Origin: Sphingobium arseniciresistens
GTDB lineage: Bacteria; Pseudomonadota; Alphaproteobacteria; Sphingomonadales; Sphingomonadaceae
DNA: 64,000 nucleotides
Reading direction: 5' to 3'
Assembly (NCBI GenBank): GCA_029167225.1
Contig: JARFNK010000001.1
Span: forward strand, 620,001-684,000
Shown here: positions 1 to 11,646 of the stretch, piece after piece
Numbering within the stretch: the stretch's first letter is position 1
How the letters are laid out: the number at the start of each line of letters is the position of its first letter
The notes under the pieces: model-generated
The model's input: only the letters and a program-made list of their open reading frames with translations
Told to the model about the DNA's origin: nothing
Database searches by the model: none
Made by a program: the position numbers and the translations under genes

Positions 1-549
1 GTCGACGTTCGCGCGCAGGGTGTGCAGCGGAACGCGGCCTTCGCGATACCATTCGACACGCGCGATCTCTGCGCCGCCAAGACGGCCGCCGCAGGTGATC
101 TTGATGCCTTCCGCGCCGAGACGCAGGGCCGACTGCACCGCGCGCTTCATCGCACGGCGGAAAGCCACACGGCGCTCGAGCTGATCGGCAACGCCCTGGG
201 CAACCAGCTTGCTGTCGATTTCCGGCTTGCGGATCTCAACGATGTTCAGGCTCACGTCCGAAGAGGTGAACTCGCCCAGCTTGCGGCGCAGCTTTTCGAT
301 GTCCGCACCCTTCTTGCCGATGATGACACCGGGACGGGCAGCGTAGATCGAAACGCGGCACAGCTTGGCCGGACGCTCGATGACGACCTTGGAGATCGCG
401 GCCTGCGGCAGCGCCTTCATGACGTACTTGCGGATCTTGATGTCTTCCATCAGCAGACGGCCGTAGTCCTGGCCTTCCGCGAACCAGCGGCTGTCCCAGG
501 TACGGTTGATCTGAAGACGCAGACCGATCGGATTGCTCTTGTGACCCAT
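1..549 (-). CDS. rpsC: 30S ribosomal protein S3 (partial, C-terminus off the left edge)
   Basis: Small-subunit protein of the head region at the mRNA entry channel. The visible 183 residues begin [13 protein letters not shown], the invariant S3 start, and include the KH-domain signature [16 protein letters not shown] near residues 72-87. The ATG at 549 lies 4 bp beyond the rplV stop, so it is translated as part of the S10 operon. The gene is truncated only by the window edge; there is no sign of decay. Confidence 0.97.
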   Translation of the reverse strand, partial: MGHKSNPIGLRLQINRTWDSRWFAEGQDYGRLLMEDIKIRKYVMKALPQAAISKVVIERPAKLCRVSIYAARPGVIIGKKGADIEKLRRKLGEFTSSDVSLNIVEIRKPEIDSKLVAQGVADQLERRVAFRRAMKRAVQSALRLGAEGIKITCGGRLGGAEIARVEWYREGRVPLHTLRANVD

Positions 550-553
550 GTTC

Positions 554-937
554 TTACGCCTCCGCTTCCGCAGCTTCACGAACGACGATGCGCACGCGGC
601 TGAAGGGCTTCAGGATCCGGGTCGACTTGCCGCGGCCGCGGGTGTGGAAACGCTTCATGGTGATGCTCTTGCCCACCGAAGCTTCCGCAACGACCAGTGC
701 GTCGACGTCCAGGTTGTGGTTGTTTTCCGCATTGGCGATGGCCGAAGCCAGCACCTTGCGCACGTCGACCGCCATCGCCTTGGTCGAGAAGGCGAGGATG
801 TTCATCGCATCCTCAACCTTGCGACCACGGATCAGCGTAGCGACGAGGTTCAGCTTCTGGGCCGAACCACGGATCGAGGTGCCGACTGCCAGCGCCTCGT
901 TGTCGGCTACCCGACGGGGAGACTTTTCCTTGCCCAT
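554..937 (-). CDS. rplV: 50S ribosomal protein L22
   Basis: Large-subunit protein that lines the peptide exit tunnel and binds 23S rRNA. The 127-residue product carries the family core [17 protein letters not shown] and the conserved C-terminal part with [12 protein letters not shown]. The start codon overlaps the rpsS stop by one base (TAATG), implying translational coupling. The order rpsS-rplV-rpsC is the standard S10 order. Confidence 0.98.
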   Translation of the reverse strand: MGKEKSPRRVADNEALAVGTSIRGSAQKLNLVATLIRGRKVEDAMNILAFSTKAMAVDVRKVLASAIANAENNHNLDVDALVVAEASVGKSITMKRFHTRGRGKSTRILKPFSRVRIVVREAAEAEA

Positions 938-1212
938 TAGCGCTTGCCCTTCTTGTCGGCAGCGTGGCCGGGGAAGTAGCGCGTGGGTGCGAACTCGCCG
1001 AGCTTGTGACCGACCATATCCTCGTTCACCGAAACGGGAACGTGCTTGCGGCCGTTATAGACGTTGAACGTCAGGCCAACGAACTGGGGCAGGATGGTGG
1101 AACGACGCGACCAGGTCTTGATCGGCGCACGGCCACCGGCGTCCTGCGCTGTTTCTGCCTTCTTCAGAAGGCTGAGGTCCACGAAAGGACCTTTCCAGAC
1201 GGAACGAGCCAT
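937..1212 (-). CDS. rpsS: 30S ribosomal protein S19
   Basis: Small-subunit head protein that forms a complex with S13 near the A-site tRNA. It is 91 aa, the usual family length, and starts [12 protein letters not shown]. It holds the conserved segments [17 protein letters not shown] and [11 protein letters not shown]. It lies 6 bp downstream of rplB in the same operon. Confidence 0.98.
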   Translation of the reverse strand: MARSVWKGPFVDLSLLKKAETAQDAGGRAPIKTWSRRSTILPQFVGLTFNVYNGRKHVPVSVNEDMVGHKLGEFAPTRYFPGHAADKKGKR

Positions 1213-1218
1213 CGCGGA

Positions 1219-2055
1219 TTACCTCTTCTTCTTGGCGTGACGCGAACGGATGATCATCTTGTCCGTCGCCTTGTTGTGGCGGGTGCGAGCACCCTTTGTC
1301 GGCTTACCCCAGGGCGTGACCGGATGACGGCCGCCCGAGGTCCGGCCTTCACCACCGCCGTGCGGGTGATCGACCGGGTTCTTCGCAACACCGCGGGTCA
1401 GCGGGCGATTGCCCAGCCAGCGGTTACGGCCGGCCTTGGCAAGGTTGGTGTTGCCGTTGTCGGGGTTCGACACGGCGCCCACGGTGCCCATGCAGTCCGA
1501 GCGGATGTAGCGCTGCTCGCCCGAGTTCAGGCGCACCATCACCATGCCACGGTCGCGACCGACCAGCTGGGCGTAGGTGCCGGCGGAACGCGCCAGCTGG
1601 CCGCCCTTGCCCGGCTTCATCTCCACATTGTGGATGATGGTGCCGACCGGCATCTGGCCCAGTTCCATGGCGTTGCCCGGCTTCACGTCGGTCTTCTTGC
1701 CGGCGATGATCTTGTCACCGGGCGCAAGGCGCTGCGGTGCCAGGATGTATGCCTGCTCGCCATCGGGATAGCTGACCAGCGCGATGAAGGCGGTACGGTT
1801 GGGGTCATATTCCAGACGCTCGACCGTCGCTTCCACGTCCCACTTGCGACGCTTGAAGTCGATGATGCGATACTTCTGCTTGTGACCGCCGGCGATGCCG
1901 CGCGAGGTCACATGACCCTTGTTGTTACGGCCACCGGTCTTGCGCTTGCCTTCGGTCAGCGCCTTGACCGGCTTGCCCTTGTGCAGGGCCGAACGGTCGA
2001 CGAGAATAAGGCCGCGGCGTGCGGGGCTCGTCGGATTATAATGCTTGAGTGCCAT
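1219..2055 (-). CDS. rplB: 50S ribosomal protein L2
   Basis: Primary 23S rRNA-binding protein needed for peptidyl-transferase centre assembly and subunit joining. The 278 residues begin [15 protein letters not shown] and include the conserved HPHGGGEGR motif near residue 230, whose histidine lies close to the peptidyl-transferase centre. Length fits the family (about 273-280). It sits between rplW and rpsS. Confidence 0.98.
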   Translation of the reverse strand: MALKHYNPTSPARRGLILVDRSALHKGKPVKALTEGKRKTGGRNNKGHVTSRGIAGGHKQKYRIIDFKRRKWDVEATVERLEYDPNRTAFIALVSYPDGEQAYILAPQRLAPGDKIIAGKKTDVKPGNAMELGQMPVGTIIHNVEMKPGKGGQLARSAGTYAQLVGRDRGMVMVRLNSGEQRYIRSDCMGTVGAVSNPDNGNTNLAKAGRNRWLGNRPLTRGVAKNPVDHPHGGGEGRTSGGRHPVTPWGKPTKGARTRHNKATDKMIIRSRHAKKKR

Positions 2056-2069
2056 TATCCTGTCTCGCC

Positions 2070-2384
2070 TCAGATGCCGGTGGTGACGTCGATCGACTGG
2101 CCTTCGGCCAGCGTCACAATCGCCTTCTTGAAATCCGACCGCGTGTAGGGCTTGCCCTTCCAGCGCTTCACCTTGCCCTTCTGGACGATGGTGTTGACCG
2201 CCTTCACGGTCACGCCGAACAGCGCCTCGACAGCAGCCTTGATTTCCGGCTTGGTCGCGTCATTCGCCACCTTGAAGACCACGGCGTTGTTCTCGGAGAG
2301 CAACGTCGCCTTCTCGGTGATGTGCGGGGCGACAACGACGTCGTAATGACGGTTGTCGATGCTCGTGGCTGGCTTCTTAGCCAT
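2070..2384 (-). CDS. rplW: 50S ribosomal protein L23
   Basis: Protein at the tunnel exit that docks trigger factor and SRP. It is 104 aa, with the typical [19 protein letters not shown] segment and [10 protein letters not shown] loop. Its ATG at 2384 overlaps the end of rplD by 8 bp, so the two are translationally coupled. Confidence 0.97.
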   Translation of the reverse strand: MAKKPATSIDNRHYDVVVAPHITEKATLLSENNAVVFKVANDATKPEIKAAVEALFGVTVKAVNTIVQKGKVKRWKGKPYTRSDFKKAIVTLAEGQSIDVTTGI

Positions 2385-3000
2385 TGAACCGTGCCTCCAG
2401 CTTTTCGACCGCAGCGCGGGTCAAGACCAGCGTGTCAGCCTTAAGGATGTCGTAGACGTTCGCGCCGACAGCCGGCAGCAGGTCCACACCGATGAGGTTG
2501 GCCGAAGCCTTGGCGAAGCTGATGTTGACGGCGTCGCCATCAATGAACAGCGCCTTGCCCAGGTTCAGCTTGGCGAGATGCGCGACCAGCTCCTTGGTCT
2601 TGCCGTCCTTGACGTCAAGATTGTCGAGCACGGTCAGCGCGCCGCCCTTGGCCTTCGCCGAGAGCGCCATCTTGAGGCCCAGCGCACGCACCTTCTTGTT
2701 GAGGTCGTGACCGAAGGTGCGGGCGCGCGCGCCGTGCGCCTTACCACCACCGATGAACACAGGTGCCGCACGATCGCCGTGACGGGCAGTACCGCCGCCC
2801 TTCTGGCGACCGAACTTCTTGCCGGTGCGGGCAACATCGCTGCGCTCGCGGGTCGCGCGTGCCGGAGCACGGCGCTTCTCGAGCTGCCAAGTGACAACGC
2901 GGTGGAGAATGTCGGTGCGCGGCTCGATGCCGAACACTGCGTCGTTCAGCTCCACGTCGCCGGACGCCTGCGCGTCGAGGGTCTGTACCTTGACCTTCAT
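2377..3000 (-). CDS. rplD: 50S ribosomal protein L4
   Basis: Binds 23S rRNA domain I and lines the exit tunnel with an extended loop. In gamma-proteobacteria L4 also represses the S10 operon; whether it does so here is not shown. The 207 residues include the conserved loop sequence with [19 protein letters not shown]. It starts 3 bp after rplC ends and overlaps rplW by 8 bp. Confidence 0.97.
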   Translation of the reverse strand: MKVKVQTLDAQASGDVELNDAVFGIEPRTDILHRVVTWQLEKRRAPARATRERSDVARTGKKFGRQKGGGTARHGDRAAPVFIGGGKAHGARARTFGHDLNKKVRALGLKMALSAKAKGGALTVLDNLDVKDGKTKELVAHLAKLNLGKALFIDGDAVNISFAKASANLIGVDLLPAVGANVYDILKADTLVLTRAAVEKLEARFNG

Positions 3001-3003
3001 GGT

Positions 3004-3762
3004 TTAGCCCTCCTGGCCTTCGGTCGCTTCGACGGCCACCGACTCTTCAGCCGGGGTATCGGCAGCGGCGCTGTCGTTGCTGTTGGCGGCAGCCTTCAGG
3101 CTCGCCGGATAAGGCACGTCGGCCGGGCGAGGCACCTTGACGGCGTCGCTCACGGTCAGCCAGGTGCCCTTGGCACCCGGAACACTGCCCTTGACGAAAA
3201 GCAGGCCACGCTCGACGTCCGTGCGGACGATCTCGAGGTTCTGCTGCGTCCGCTCGCGGTCGCCCATGTGGCCGGCCATCTTCTTGTTCTTGAAGACGCG
3301 GCCCGGATCCTGGCGGTTACCGGTCGAACCATGCGCACGGTGGCTGATGGACACGCCGTGGGTGGCGCGCATACCGCCGAAGCCCCAGCGCTTCATCGCA
3401 CCGGCAAAGCCCTTGCCCTGCGTGTGGCCGGCAACATCGACCAGCTGGCCGGTGATGAAATGATCGGCGGCGATTTCCACGCCGACGTCCAGCAGCGCAT
3501 CTTCGGCAACGCGGAATTCCACCAGACGCGCCTTGGGCTCAACTTCCGCCTTGGCGAAGTGGCCGCGCTGCGGCTTGGCGACATTCTTGGCCTTGGCAAC
3601 GCCGGCGCCGAGCTGGATGGCGACATAGCCATCACGGTCAGCTTCCTTGCGGGCCACGACCTGGTTGCCCTCGAGCGCGAGGACGGTGACGGGGACGTGA
3701 CGTCCATCGTCCTGAAACAGGCGGGTCATCCCGACCTTCTTTGCGATCACGCCAGTGCGCAT
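3004..3762 (-). CDS. rplC: 50S ribosomal protein L3
   Basis: Early 23S rRNA-binding assembly protein. The start is set at ATG 3762 ([16 protein letters not shown]), the family N-terminus, preceded by a purine-rich GGGAGTAAGGA ribosome binding site. The frame remains open upstream to 3867, but that stretch is not L3-like and contains a hairpin. The 252-aa product is longer than the 209 aa of E. coli because of an Ala/Glu-rich tail after residue 220, as in other alphaproteobacteria. Core motifs [13 protein letters not shown] and [14 protein letters not shown] are present. Confidence 0.96.
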   Translation of the reverse strand: MRTGVIAKKVGMTRLFQDDGRHVPVTVLALEGNQVVARKEADRDGYVAIQLGAGVAKAKNVAKPQRGHFAKAEVEPKARLVEFRVAEDALLDVGVEIAADHFITGQLVDVAGHTQGKGFAGAMKRWGFGGMRATHGVSISHRAHGSTGNRQDPGRVFKNKKMAGHMGDRERTQQNLEIVRTDVERGLLFVKGSVPGAKGTWLTVSDAVKVPRPADVPYPASLKAAANSNDSAAADTPAEESVAVEATEGQEG

Positions 3763-3834
3763 GATCCTTACTCCCAATAGAGGCCCCTGTCTGCGCCGGG
3801 AAAATTCCCTTTGCCGTCGGGGGCGTATCCAACG

Positions 3835-3896
3835 AAAAAACCCCTCGGGAAACTCCCTCGGGGCCAACCCAATGCTCGATCACCCCGTCCGGGTTG
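3835..3896 (-). terminator. Terminator-like hairpins between rpsJ and rplC
   Basis: Read in the direction of transcription there is first a CCAACCC...GGGTTGG stem (3864-3896) and then a hairpin (3841-3863). In the second hairpin CCCC pairs with GGGG and GGGA with TCCC, separated by tandem G-A/A-G mismatches, and it closes on a three-base loop. Six U residues follow directly (A-run 3835-3840). This is the form of an intrinsic terminator inside an essential operon, so partial readthrough or regulated attenuation is likely. A further CACAGA/TCTGTG hairpin lies at about 3935-3950. Confidence 0.6.
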
Positions 3897-3976
3897 GATG
3901 CTTCCGAAAAACGAAAGCGACGGGGGACCAGGACCACAGACTTCTGTGCGGTATCCCTTGTCTCGTTGCTCAGCCC

Positions 3977-4288
3977 TTAGGCGAGCTTGATCTCGACGTT
4001 TACGCCGGCAGCCAGATCCAGCTTCATCAGCGCGTCGACCGTTTGCGGCGTCGGCTGCACAATGTCAAGCATACGCTTGTAGGTGCGCACTTCGAACTGC
4101 TCGCGCGACTTCTTGTCGACATGCGGGCCGCGGTTCACGGTGAATTTTTCGATGCGCGTCGGAAGCGGGATAGGACCGCGAATGAGCGCGCCGGTGCGGC
4201 GGGCGGTATCTGCAATGTCGCCGGTGGCCTGATCGAGCACGCGGTGATCAAAGGCTTTGAGGCGAATGCGGATGTTCTGCGTTTCCAT
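3977..4288 (-). CDS. rpsJ: 30S ribosomal protein S10
   Basis: Small-subunit head protein that also acts as NusE in antitermination complexes. The start is the ATG at 4288 ([16 protein letters not shown]), giving the standard 103 aa; an in-frame TTG two codons upstream is less likely. The motif [15 protein letters not shown] is intact. It lies between terminator-like elements on both sides, so it may be made in a different ratio from the rest of the S10 operon. Confidence 0.97.
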   Translation of the reverse strand: METQNIRIRLKAFDHRVLDQATGDIADTARRTGALIRGPIPLPTRIEKFTVNRGPHVDKKSREQFEVRTYKRMLDIVQPTPQTVDALMKLDLAAGVNVEIKLA

Positions 4289-4313
4289 GTCCAACTTACC
4301 GATGCGAAAGAGC

Positions 4314-4380
4314 CAAAAACAAAACCGCCTCTTGTGATCCTCTAGCTTTTACAAGCCGGCGAGGACCGGTCCGAGGCGGT
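4314..4380 (-). terminator. Terminator-like stem-loop upstream of rpsJ
   Basis: On the minus strand an ACCGCCTC arm (4373-4380) pairs with GAGGCGGT (4324-4331) across a loop of about 41 nt. It is followed by TTTTGTTTTTGG (4313-4324). The element ends about 25 bp before the rpsJ start. It could be a second terminator for tuf or an attenuator in an S10 leader. Confidence 0.5.
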
Positions 4381-4381
4381 G

Positions 4382-4418
4382 AAAAACAGGGCCGCGCGAA
4401 TCACCCGATTCGCGCGGC
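4382..4418 (-). terminator. Intrinsic terminator after tuf
   Basis: A perfect 12-bp GC-rich stem (GCCGCGCGAATC with GATTCGCGCGGC, loop GGGT) at 4391-4418 is followed on the minus strand by CCTGTTTTT. It begins 13 bp after the tuf stop codon. Confidence 0.85.
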
Positions 4419-4430
4419 TCGCTGCCTATA

Positions 4431-5621
<1,191 letters not shown>

Positions 5622-5711
5622 TTCTCTCTACCTTCTTGTCTCAAACAGCTGGGTTTGACCGCCAGGCCGCGCCTTGCGAAGGCGCGTCCATAGCAGCAAT
5701 TTTCCATAAAT

Positions 5712-5747
5712 AAAGCCCCAACCGGCGCCTTTCGGCGCCGACGGGCT
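5712..5747 (-). terminator. Intrinsic terminator between fusA and tuf
   Basis: On the minus strand CGGCGCC-GAAA-GGCGCCG forms a 7-bp stem with a GNRA tetraloop, nested in an outer AGCCC/GGGCT pairing. TTTATTTATGG follows. It begins 7 bp after the fusA stop and would partly insulate tuf. Confidence 0.75.
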
Positions 5748-5754
5748 AAAAGCC

Positions 5755-7830
<2,076 letters not shown>

Positions 7831-7887
7831 GATCGTTACTCCGTTGCCGTCGTGCGGCGGTCAAACCTGAGGACTGAAAATCTCAAT

Positions 7888-7968
7888 CCGTTCGGGCTGA
7901 GCTTGTCGAAGCCCTGCTTTTTCTTCCAGAGAAGAAGCACAGCCCTTCGACAAGCTCAGGGCGAACGG
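7888..7968. repeat. Dispersed inverted repeat in the rpsG-fusA spacer
   Basis: Two arms of about 30 bp, CCGTTCGGGCTGAGCTTG... and ...CAAGCTCAGGGCGAACGG, face each other across an imperfectly self-complementary centre (TTTCTTCC AGAGAAGAAG). Related copies occur near 11513, 20263 and 29001. It has no gene and acts like a REP-type element. Confidence 0.85.
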
Positions 7969-8017
7969 TATTCGGGAGGCAAGGACCGTTCCCGGCCCTT
8001 GCCTCCCTATATAGTGC

Positions 8018-8488
8018 TTACCAGCGGTAATGCGAGAAGGCGCGGTTGGCTTCCGCCATCCGGTGCGTGTCTTCACGCTTCTTCACTGCATTGCCGCGGT
8101 TGTTGGCAGCATCCAGCAGCTCACCGGAAAGGCGGGCAGCCATGGTGGTCTCGCTGCGGTTGCGCGCGGCAGTGATCAGCCAGCGGATGGCCAGCGCCTG
8201 GGCGCGCTCGGGGCGCACTTCGACGGGGACCTGATAGGTCGCACCACCAACACGGCGGCTGCGAACCTCGATACCGGGCTTCACATTGTTGAGCGCGTCA
8301 TGGAACATCGCGACCGGATCCTTCTTGGACTTGGTCTCGACGGTTTCGAGCGCACCGTAAACGATGGACTCGGCGACGGCCTTCTTGCCGTCCTCCATGA
8401 TGCTGTTCATGAACTTGGAAAGAACCTGATCACCGAACTTGGGATCGGGCAGGATGACCCGCTTTTCGGGGCGACGACGACGTGACAT
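8018..8488 (-). CDS. rpsG: 30S ribosomal protein S7
   Basis: 16S rRNA 3'-domain assembly initiator at the E site. It is 156 aa, starts [16 protein letters not shown], and contains [19 protein letters not shown] and the conserved C-terminal [15 protein letters not shown]. It begins 15 bp after rpsL and is its operon partner. Confidence 0.98.
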   Translation of the reverse strand: MSRRRRPEKRVILPDPKFGDQVLSKFMNSIMEDGKKAVAESIVYGALETVETKSKKDPVAMFHDALNNVKPGIEVRSRRVGGATYQVPVEVRPERAQALAIRWLITAARNRSETTMAARLSGELLDAANNRGNAVKKREDTHRMAEANRAFSHYRW

Positions 8489-8503
8489 GCTATTAGTCTC
8501 CCC

Positions 8504-8875
8504 TTACTTCGGACGCTTGGCGCCGTACTTCGAACGGCTCTGCTTGCGGTCCTTGACGCCCTGGGTATCCAGAACGCCGCGAAGTACGTGGTAACGCACA
8601 CCGGGAAGATCGCGTACGCGGCCGCCACGGATCAGAACAACGGAGTGCTCCTGCAGGTTGTGGCCTTCACCTGGAATATAGGTGATGACTTCGCGCTGGT
8701 TGACCAAGCGAACCTTGGCCACTTTACGGAGCGCCGAGTTCGGCTTCTTCGGGGTCGTCGTATAGACGCGGGTGCAAACGCCGCGCTTCTGCGGGTTCGC
8801 CTCCATTGCAGGGACCTTAGACTTGGCCTTCTGCGGTTCGCGGCCCTTGCGGACCAGCTGGTTGATCGTTGGCAT
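8504..8875 (-). CDS. rpsL: 30S ribosomal protein S12
   Basis: Decoding-centre protein. The start is placed at ATG 8875 ([11 protein letters not shown]), giving 123 aa; a GTG four codons upstream is in frame but would give an atypical N-terminus. The loop [13 protein letters not shown] keeps Lys43. In the second decoding loop, however, residue 88 is Arg ([12 protein letters not shown]), where E. coli has Lys. That site is known for streptomycin-resistance substitutions. It is the first gene of the str operon. Confidence 0.97.
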   Translation of the reverse strand: MPTINQLVRKGREPQKAKSKVPAMEANPQKRGVCTRVYTTTPKKPNSALRKVAKVRLVNQREVITYIPGEGHNLQEHSVVLIRGGRVRDLPGVRYHVLRGVLDTQGVKDRKQSRSKYGAKRPK

Positions 8876-9066
8876 GAAGCCCTTCACCTTTTTCAGTTAC
8901 TTTGTCGCTACCCACCGCGTCATCACCGTCGTTTCCAACGGCAATGGCCCCGGAGGTCGCGAAAGACCCCTGGAGCCGCATGAGCACCGGCAATGTTCAG
9001 CTCTGTTCTGACCGCCAGCGATTCCGGAAGCATGAGTCTCCGGCCCGGTTTGTCGGACAGGCGCGC

Positions 9067-9095
9067 GCTATAGCGATGCCCCGCCACCCGGTCAA
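9067..9095 (-). promoter_or_regulatory. Promoter of the rpsL (str) operon
   Basis: On the minus strand TTGACC (9090-9095) and TATAGC (9067-9072) are separated by exactly 17 bp, a strong sigma-70-type promoter for this group. It lies about 190 bp upstream of the rpsL ATG. The intervening 8876-9066 holds no gene on either strand that I can support. Confidence 0.8.
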
Positions 9096-9234
9096 GCGGC
9101 GCGAGCCCGCCGCGCCTGTGCGTTTCAAACCTGGGAACCGACCGATTAATGAACTGTTGTTCATGTTGGGACAACACTGGCGTGACTTCTGACTACCTAT
9201 ATAAGGGACCACAGAAAAGAGAGAGGATGAGGCT

Positions 9235-9381
9235 ATGGTGAATCGCTATCTGCAGTCAGACGGCCTGGTGCCGACGCAGGCTTCGGATGTCTGTCGCGGG
9301 CTTATGCTGGCCGGCTTGGTCTCGGTCGGCCTCTGGAGCGCCATCGCTCTGGTCGTTGCCTTGTCGACGCGGATCATCTGA
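9235..9381 (+). CDS. Small single-pass membrane protein, unknown function
   Basis: A 48-aa open frame starting MVNRYLQSDGLVP and ending in a hydrophobic segment (residues about 23-43, LMLAGLVSVGLWSAIALVVA) with a positively charged C-terminal tip. An AGAGAGGATGAGG ribosome binding site stands 5-9 bp upstream and a TATATAAG box lies about 35 bp upstream. I do not recognise a family. Confidence 0.6.
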   Translation: MVNRYLQSDGLVPTQASDVCRGLMLAGLVSVGLWSAIALVVALSTRII

Positions 9382-9580
9382 CGAACGGATTCGAAAACAA
9401 CCGGCTATCGAAAATGAGATAGCTGCAGTTTTTTCGGATATCCCGGCGGAACCAAGCGACACGTCAATCGTTTCGTCGCGCCCGCTGTTCGATTCGCCCC
9501 GAGTCCGACCAGTGCGATTCGCGCGCCCTGCAAAGGTTTGATAACGCCTCGACTCGATAGAAACATAAATCGGGTTCGCG

Positions 9581-10780
9581 GTGATCAATAAAATTGGAAC
9601 GGCGATGGCCGGCCTCAGGACCGGTGCCGTCGCCTTGTTTGCGGAACAGGAAATCTTCCTGCGGAGCGAAGGGCGCGTGCGCTTCATTCGCATCGGCAGC
9701 AAGACACAGGTGGCGGCAGCGGCGCTGGTCGTGGCTCTGGTCGCGGGATCGGCCGGCGCCACGGCGTCGATGCTGATGAACCGGGCCGATATCGCCGCGC
9801 AGCAGGCCGCTCTCAGCCGGAAAGGCGCGGAGATCGCCGGCAAGGCGCAGCGCGTGAAGGCCTATGGCGCGTCGGTCGACGACATCGCGCAGGATCTGAA
9901 ATCCCGCCAGGATTTTCTGGAGGAATTGTATAAGAGCAACTTCGGGTCGCAACCGGATGCTCGGGCGGTGGTGGGGCGACCCGCTGCCGCTGCAAATCAG
10001 GACGGCGCGAAGCAGTCCGATGGAGAGGCGAAGAAGATCAGCGCCGCCGGACCGGAAGCGAAGGGATTGCTCACGGTCGAGCAGCGCCAGTTGCGCTTCG
10101 CCCGCCTGCTTGGCGGCGCCGTCGCCAGCCGCACGAAGAAGGCCGAGGATGCCATCCGCAGCTTCGGCCTCAATCCCGATCAGATCGCCCGCCGCTCGCG
10201 CGGCATGGCGCAGGGCGGTCCCTTTGTCCCCTGGGACGGCGACCGCGATGCGCTGACGAAAGAGTTCACCCAGCTCGCCAGCGCCCTCACCCGGCTCAAC
10301 GCGCTGGAAAACGGCCTTGTCGCCATCCCCTCCGGCAAGCCGACCGCGACGCCGATGCTCTCCAGCTCCTATGGCTATCGCCGCGATCCCTTCAACGGCA
10401 GCGCCGCCTTCCACGCCGGGCTTGATTTTCCTGGCGCCTATGGGCAGCCGATCCTGGCCGCCGCCAGCGGGCGCATCAGCTATGTCGGCCAGCGCCAGGG
10501 CTATGGCAATGTCGTCGAGGTCGAGCATGGCAATGGCCTGATGACCCGCTATGGCCATCTTTCCGGCTTCAACAGCCGCGTCGGCCAGAAGGTGGCGCGC
10601 GGCGACCAGATCGCCCGCATGGGCTCCTCCGGCCGCTCGACCGGCACCCATCTGCATTTCGAAGTGCGCATGAACGGCGCCCCCATCAACCCTCGCCGCT
10701 TCCTGGAGGCTGACCGCGATGTTCTCCAAGTCCAGCAGATCGCCAAGCAGCGCTTCGCCGAAATCGGCAACCGGGGCTAG
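9581..10780 (+). CDS. M23-family peptidoglycan DD-endopeptidase, membrane anchored
   Basis: Probable periplasmic cell-wall hydrolase. With the GTG start at 9581 it is 399 aa; an ATG at 9605 with GGAAC upstream is an equally good start. A transmembrane segment lies at residues 42-65, a charged and likely coiled stretch at 66-120, and the LytM domain at about 260-375. Zinc ligands H278 and D282 (FHAGLDF) and catalytic H357/H359 (THLHFE) are present, so the enzyme should be active. It overlaps a bactofilin gene by 62 bp, a pairing known from LmdC/BacA and Csd/CcmA systems, which suggests the bactofilin positions it. Confidence 0.93.
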   Translation: MINKIGTAMAGLRTGAVALFAEQEIFLRSEGRVRFIRIGSKTQVAAAALVVALVAGSAGATASMLMNRADIAAQQAALSRKGAEIAGKAQRVKAYGASVDDIAQDLKSRQDFLEELYKSNFGSQPDARAVVGRPAAAANQDGAKQSDGEAKKISAAGPEAKGLLTVEQRQLRFARLLGGAVASRTKKAEDAIRSFGLNPDQIARRSRGMAQGGPFVPWDGDRDALTKEFTQLASALTRLNALENGLVAIPSGKPTATPMLSSSYGYRRDPFNGSAAFHAGLDFPGAYGQPILAAASGRISYVGQRQGYGNVVEVEHGNGLMTRYGHLSGFNSRVGQKVARGDQIARMGSSGRSTGTHLHFEVRMNGAPINPRRFLEADRDVLQVQQIAKQRFAEIGNRG

Positions 10781-11141
10781 GCATACACCCTTCTCGCTGA
10801 TCGGCGGCGACGTGACGGTCAGCGGCAACATCGCCGCCTCTGTCGACCTGCATATCGATGGCAGGGTGGAGGGCGACATCACCTGTGCCGCGCTGGTGCA
10901 GGGGCCGGACAGCCATATCATCGGCCATGTCACGGCTAGGAGCGCGCGCCTGGCGGGGCTGATAGACGGGTCGATCGACGCGGACGAGCTGGTGGTGGAA
11001 GCCACGGCGAAGATCACCGGGGACGTGCGCTATGAACGCATCACCATTGCAGCCGGCGGTCAGATCCACGGGCGCTTCACCCACAAGAGCAGCCCGCCAG
11101 CAAGCGAACTCAAGCTCATCACCAACGAAATCGCCGCCTGA
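10719..11141 (+). CDS. Bactofilin (polymer-forming cytoskeletal protein)
   Basis: Cytoplasmic beta-helical filament protein that recruits wall enzymes or other partners. It is 140 aa: a low-complexity Ser/Pro-rich tail (1-22), then repeated beta-helix turns (for example GGDVTVSGNI, IDGRVEGDI, IDGSIDADELVVEATAKITGD), then a short disordered C-terminus. The reading frame begins inside the upstream M23 gene, so the two must be translated together. Confidence 0.92.
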   Translation: MFSKSSRSPSSASPKSATGARHTPFSLIGGDVTVSGNIAASVDLHIDGRVEGDITCAALVQGPDSHIIGHVTARSARLAGLIDGSIDADELVVEATAKITGDVRYERITIAAGGQIHGRFTHKSSPPASELKLITNEIAA

Positions 11142-11278
11142 CGCGATAGCGCCAGGCGGCGTCGGATGTCCACGGCCGCCGCAACACAGCCCCCCGCGAT
11201 CCGGGCCGCGCCGAAATTGCTGGCCTGTCCCGCACGACGCGCTAAGCTGCCTGTCCATAAAATATAGGAGAGATCGCC

Positions 11279-11464
11279 ATGATGGTCATGTTCGTTGGTG
11301 CGGATCGTTGTGAAACCTCGGTCAATGCCAGCCAGGTCACATTCGTCTCTTCCGTCTCTGACGGCACGCGCATCCGCTTCGGCGAGGGACGCAGCGTCAC
11401 GGTGACGGAACCGATCGCGGAAGTGACCGAGCGGCTGAACCAGGCGCTCTTCCCGCACGAATAG
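11279..11464 (+). CDS. Small conserved-looking hypothetical protein
   Basis: 61 aa, starting MMVMFVGADRCE and preceded by AGGAG eight bases upstream. The sequence alternates short beta-strand-like segments (SQVTFVSSV, TRIRFGEGRSVTVTE) and ends in a helix (IAEVTERLNQAL). This layout resembles small FlbD-like proteins, but that is only a pattern impression. A second in-frame ATG directly follows the first. Confidence 0.55.
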   Translation: MMVMFVGADRCETSVNASQVTFVSSVSDGTRIRFGEGRSVTVTEPIAEVTERLNQALFPHE

Positions 11465-11512
11465 AGTTTCGGATCCTCGAGGCTATCTCGCTTTTGATCG
11501 AGATCGCTTTTC

Positions 11513-11590
11513 TCCGTTTGGACTGAGCCTGTCGAAGCCCTACCTTCTTCAAAAGGGAGGCGGCCTTTCGACACGCTCAGGGCGAACAGG
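11513..11590. repeat. Dispersed inverted repeat (copy 2)
   Basis: CCGTTTGGACTGAGCCTG...CACGCTCAGGGCGAACAGG forms imperfect inverted arms around a CTTCTTC/AAAAGGG centre. It shares with the 20.2-kb copy an upstream flank of the form CTCGCTTTTGATCGAGATC. It separates the small gene from the LysR gene and could serve as a bidirectional terminator. Confidence 0.75.
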
Positions 11591-11646
11591 TCTGATCAAG
11601 ATTTGAAGCTCCGACGCCCGCGACCTTCGTCGCCGGAGATCGCGCC

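Noticed and set aside
964-2148. Long plus-strand open frame opposite rplB and rpsS
   Set aside because: It is a shadow of highly conserved ribosomal genes in GC-rich DNA; composition is Arg/His/Leu-rich and resembles no protein.
7888-7968. CRISPR-like repeat
   Set aside because: Arms are inverted, not direct, and there are no regularly spaced units.
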